Origin: Fulvimarina sp.
GTDB taxonomy: Bacteria; Pseudomonadota; Alphaproteobacteria; Rhizobiales; Rhizobiaceae
Assembly (NCBI GenBank): GCA_002700095.1
Contig: PACL01000009.1
Coordinates: forward strand, 1-64,000
Reading direction: 5' to 3'
Length of the DNA stretch: 64,000 nt
Part shown: positions 61,790 through 64,000 of the stretch, piece after piece
How positions within the stretch are numbered: position 1 is the first letter of the stretch
Layout of the letters: every line of letters starts with the position of its first letter
The notes under the pieces: generated by a model
Database searches by the model: none
What the model was told of the DNA's origin: nothing
The model's input: only the letters and a program-made list of their open reading frames with translations
Position numbers and translations under genes: made by a program

Positions 61790-62569
61790 ATGAAGCTAGC
61801 AAGGGCGGAGCTGTCGGTCGCCTTGGTGGTCTGCGCCGTCGCCGCTGCGGCGGTGGCGATCTCGCTCGACTACGCGCTCCTGAAATCGCTCACCAACGGC
61901 GCGGACGAAGCCTTCCGCACCCGGCACGACGTCCTGATCTGGCTGAGCCTCGGCCTCCTCGCCGCAGCGGCGCTCGGCGCGATGTTCGTCATCCTGCCGC
62001 TGCTGCGCCATCACGATCGTGAGCAGGGCAAGCTCCAGTCGCTTGCCGGGCTCTTGAAGGAGCGATCGAAGAAACTGGAGACCGCAGCGCTGACCGATGC
62101 CCTCACCGGCATGCACAATCGCCGCTTCTTCGACGTCGCCCTGACGCAATACGTCGCCGAGTTCGCCCGCATTCAGAGGCCCATCGGCCTGGTGCTGATC
62201 GACCTCGACCACTTCAAGCAGATCAACGACACACACGGCCACGACGTCGGCGACGCCGTGCTGCGCGCTGTCGCCCTCTGCCTGTTCGAGTTCACCCGCT
62301 ATCACGACGTGGTGGCGCGCATCGGCGGCGAGGAATTCGCCATCATCGCGCCCAATCTCGACGAGACCGAGCTGCATCGCTTCGCCGAGAAGCTCCGCCA
62401 TCAGCTGTCCCGACTGACGATCGACGTCGAGGGCGCCACCATCGCCATCACCGCGTCCATGGGCATCGCCTCGGCGCGTCCCGGCGACGGCGCCGCAGCG
62501 ATCATGAAGCGTGCCGACGTCAATCTCTACCACGCCAAGCAATCCGGCCGGAATCGCGTCGCGGCCTGA
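61790..62569 (+). CDS. Membrane-anchored diguanylate cyclase
   Basis: A 259-residue protein with two membrane helices (about 7-30 and 48-72) and no sensor domain between, then a GGDEF domain from about 100. The active site is GGEEF and an inhibitory RYHD I-site lies exactly five residues before it, so the enzyme is likely active and product-inhibited. It makes c-di-GMP. ATG 61790 chosen; TTG 61742 is a longer alternative. Confidence 0.88.
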   Translation: MKLARAELSVALVVCAVAAAAVAISLDYALLKSLTNGADEAFRTRHDVLIWLSLGLLAAAALGAMFVILPLLRHHDREQGKLQSLAGLLKERSKKLETAALTDALTGMHNRRFFDVALTQYVAEFARIQRPIGLVLIDLDHFKQINDTHGHDVGDAVLRAVALCLFEFTRYHDVVARIGGEEFAIIAPNLDETELHRFAEKLRHQLSRLTIDVEGATIAITASMGIASARPGDGAAAIMKRADVNLYHAKQSGRNRVAA

Positions 62570-62616
62570 GCGGCACCACCAAGCTGCAGTTGGCGACATC
62601 TCAGGAGGGACGCTCG

Positions 62617-62688
62617 CCCTCCCGCGGTCGTCATCCCGATCCCTCCTGCAGTCGTCATCCCGGGCCCTCCTGCGGTCGTCATCCCGGG
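62617..62688. repeat. Three 24-base tandem repeats
   Basis: CCCTCC(T/C)GC(G/A)GTCGTCATCCCG(GG/AT) occurs three times without spacers (62617, 62641, 62665). Each contains the GTCATCCCGG half of the REP-like element that follows. 24 bases keeps the reading frame, but no gene is evident here. Confidence 0.8.
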
Positions 62689-62794
62689 CTCGACCCGGGA
62701 TCCATTGCAAATCGTCGGTCGGGCATGCCGCGTCGTCACAGCGGTCGGTGGCGTCGATGATTTGGATTGGATCCCGGCTCGGGGGCCGGGATGA
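62677..62794. repeat. REP-like inverted-repeat element, second copy
   Basis: Left arm GTCATCCCGGGCTCGACC..GGATCC (62677-62703) and right arm GGATCCCGGCTCGGGGGCCG.. ending ATGAC (62768-62794) are inverted. Same family as the element after acsF. Confidence 0.75.
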
Positions 62795-62919
62795 CGAAGC
62801 GGAGGTGGTTCGGCAACTTGCGGATGTCTCGGCGCCAGTGAGCGCGGAACCGGCCGCCGGCGCGCCTGGCAGCGTGACGAACCTCCCGGCCCCGAACATC
62901 CCGACTCGGACGCCGGCCC

Positions 62920-63051
62920 TCAGATGTCCGGCACGCCCGGCGCAGGGGGCATCCTGCCGGTGCGGTCGGATGCCATCACGGCGGCGACGTCCGGCGGCGG
63001 GTCGCCGTTGCCTCCGCCGCTCATGTGGCCGCTCTCGTCGATCCGGCCCAT
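62920..63051 (-). CDS. Possible small Gly/Pro-rich protein
   Basis: A 43-residue reading [32 protein letters not shown].. ending PDI. It occupies part of an otherwise empty stretch downstream of ruvX. Composition is low-complexity and there is no family. Start context is plain. A stop lies four codons upstream, so it does not extend ruvX. Low confidence. Confidence 0.3.
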   Translation of the reverse strand: MGRIDESGHMSGGGNGDPPPDVAAVMASDRTGRMPPAPGVPDI

Positions 63052-63137
63052 CGGATCATTGTGCTATTCGCCCGGCATGTTCGGGTGTGGCTGTATACCG
63101 TCGGCCCCGGTCTCAGAGCGGCGCCAGGGGGTTACGC

Positions 63138-63623
63138 TCAGTCCCGCAGCTGCAGGTCCCGCATTCCCGCCAGCCGGTCGAGGGCGCCCTGCAGGATGAA
63201 GGCGGCGGCGGCCGAATCGATCCGCTCGGCGCGCTTGGCCCTCGAGACGTCCGCTGCGATCAGCGCCCGCTCCACCGCCACCGTCGACAGCCGCTCGTCC
63301 CAGAACAGCGCCGGCCTTTCGTCGAGCCCGGTATAGCCGCGCATGAAGGCGCGGGTGGATTGGGCCCGCGGACCCTCGCTGCCATCCATGTTGAGCGGCA
63401 GGCCGATGACGATGGCGGCCACATGCTCGTCGTCGAGGGCCTTTTTCAGCGCCGCGGCATCGGGGGTGAACTTCTTGCGCCGGATCACCGGCCGCGGCGT
63501 CGCGAAGCGCCAGCTGCGATCCGACAAGGCGAGGCCGATGGTCTTGGTGCCGAGATCGAGGCCGGCGAGGGGCAGGCCCGGCGAGAGAAGTGCGACAAAG
63601 GCTTCGAGGGACAGGATCGCCAT
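63138..63623 (-). CDS. ruvX: Holliday-junction resolvase-like protein RuvX (YqgF)
   Basis: A 161-residue RNase-H-fold protein. Motifs: [54 protein letters not shown] and [15 protein letters not shown] with the catalytic D. Acts in 16S rRNA 5'-end processing. Divergent from the UPF0173 gene. Confidence 0.93.
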   Translation of the reverse strand: MAILSLEAFVALLSPGLPLAGLDLGTKTIGLALSDRSWRFATPRPVIRRKKFTPDAAALKKALDDEHVAAIVIGLPLNMDGSEGPRAQSTRAFMRGYTGLDERPALFWDERLSTVAVERALIAADVSRAKRAERIDSAAAAFILQGALDRLAGMRDLQLRD

Positions 63624-63755
63624 CTCTCAAGCCTTGACCCGGCGGGCCCGCCGCGCACTTACCGCCGGCAACGGCTCGGCCACCGTTCGCCAGCGCGGGG
63701 CAGGGGCCGGCACCCGTCTTCCAGACAAGATTCCAGCCATCAAGAGAACCGCTCC

Positions 63756-64000
63756 ATGAAGATCACCTATCTCGGCCATTCGGCCTTTCGCATTGAAACC
63801 GGCGCCTCGGTCATTCTCATCGACCCGTTTCTCACCGGCAACCCGCATTTCGAAGGCCAGGATATCGCGGCCGCGACCGCGGGCGTCACCCATATCGCCC
63901 TGACCCACGGCCATTTCGACCATGTCGGCGACACCGTCGACATCGCGAAGAAGTCCGGCTGCAAGGTGATCGGCAATTTCGAGCTGGTCTCCTGGCTGAG
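63756..64000 (+). CDS. UPF0173 metal-dependent hydrolase, N-terminal part
   Basis: The first 81 residues of a metallo-beta-lactamase-fold protein: [14 protein letters not shown], then [11 protein letters not shown], and the metal-binding [12 protein letters not shown]. It runs off the window's right edge. Substrate unknown. Confidence 0.92.
   Translation, partial: MKITYLGHSAFRIETGASVILIDPFLTGNPHFEGQDIAAATAGVTHIALTHGHFDHVGDTVDIAKKSGCKVIGNFELVSWL

Noticed and set aside
62617-62688. CRISPR-like array
   Set aside because: The repeats are adjacent without unique spacers, and no cas genes are present.

Overview
The window comes from a high-GC alphaproteobacterium that looks like a facultatively methylotrophic, bacteriochlorophyll-producing member of the Hyphomicrobiales (Rhizobiales). 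The signs are genes for methanofuran/tetrahydromethanopterin-type C1 cofactors, a fused rhizobial-type trpE(G) behind a Trp-rich leader peptide, and a large photosynthesis gene cluster with the oxygen-dependent cyclase acsF. The genus cannot be fixed from sequence reading alone.

Layout. (1) 0-16 kb: the 3' end of tuf; a periplasmic binding protein and a DUF3280 lipoprotein-like protein; then C1-cofactor genes (mfnB fused to a FolB domain, mfnE-like kinase, DUF6513 pterin-synthase-like protein, DUF447 protein). About 7 kb of accessory DNA follows (HicBA toxin-antitoxin, a paoABC-type molybdenum oxidoreductase, a Hint-domain protein, decayed gene copies, an acetyltransferase), and then two more cofactor genes (mfnF-like and a HisA-like protein). 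A partial second copy of the mfnF 3' end lies on the far side of the acetyltransferase gene, so the cofactor locus has been rearranged. (2) 16-26 kb: tRNA-Thr, small membrane and cytosolic proteins, msrA, and a sugar-acid operon: GntR regulator, TRAP transporter, an unrecognised 53-residue membrane protein, IlvD/Edd dehydratase, 2-oxoglutarate semialdehyde dehydrogenase and an RraA-fold enzyme. (3) 26-35 kb: trpL-trpE(G) with an attenuator, a cation efflux protein, a Tat-exported tyrosinase, leuA behind a Leu-rich leader peptide, a hydrolase and a membrane-anchored hypothetical.

(4) 35-58 kb: photosynthesis cluster. On the minus strand: bchP, a PucC-family transporter, bchG, ppsR, ppaA/aerR. 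On the plus strand: bchF-N-B-H-L-M-lhaA-puhA-B-C-orf100-acsF-puhE, mostly with 4-base stop/start overlaps. Two PpsR-type operators (TGT-N12-ACA) sit ahead of bchG and between ppaA and bchF. The most unusual gene is the last: PuhE is continuous with a COG0523 (G3E) metallochaperone GTPase carrying a very long histidine-rich insert. No puf or crt genes, and no bchC, X, Y, Z, D, I or E, are in the window. (5) 58-64 kb: housekeeping and miscellaneous genes (ClpP-like exported protein, serB, miaA, a diguanylate cyclase, ruvX, start of a UPF0173 hydrolase) with two REP-like inverted-repeat elements of one family at 55.4 and 62.7 kb.

The cofactor genes build the one-carbon carriers for formaldehyde oxidation; the bch/puh genes make bacteriochlorophyll and the reaction-centre H subunit; ppsR and ppaA give redox and light/cobalamin control of both arms of that cluster.
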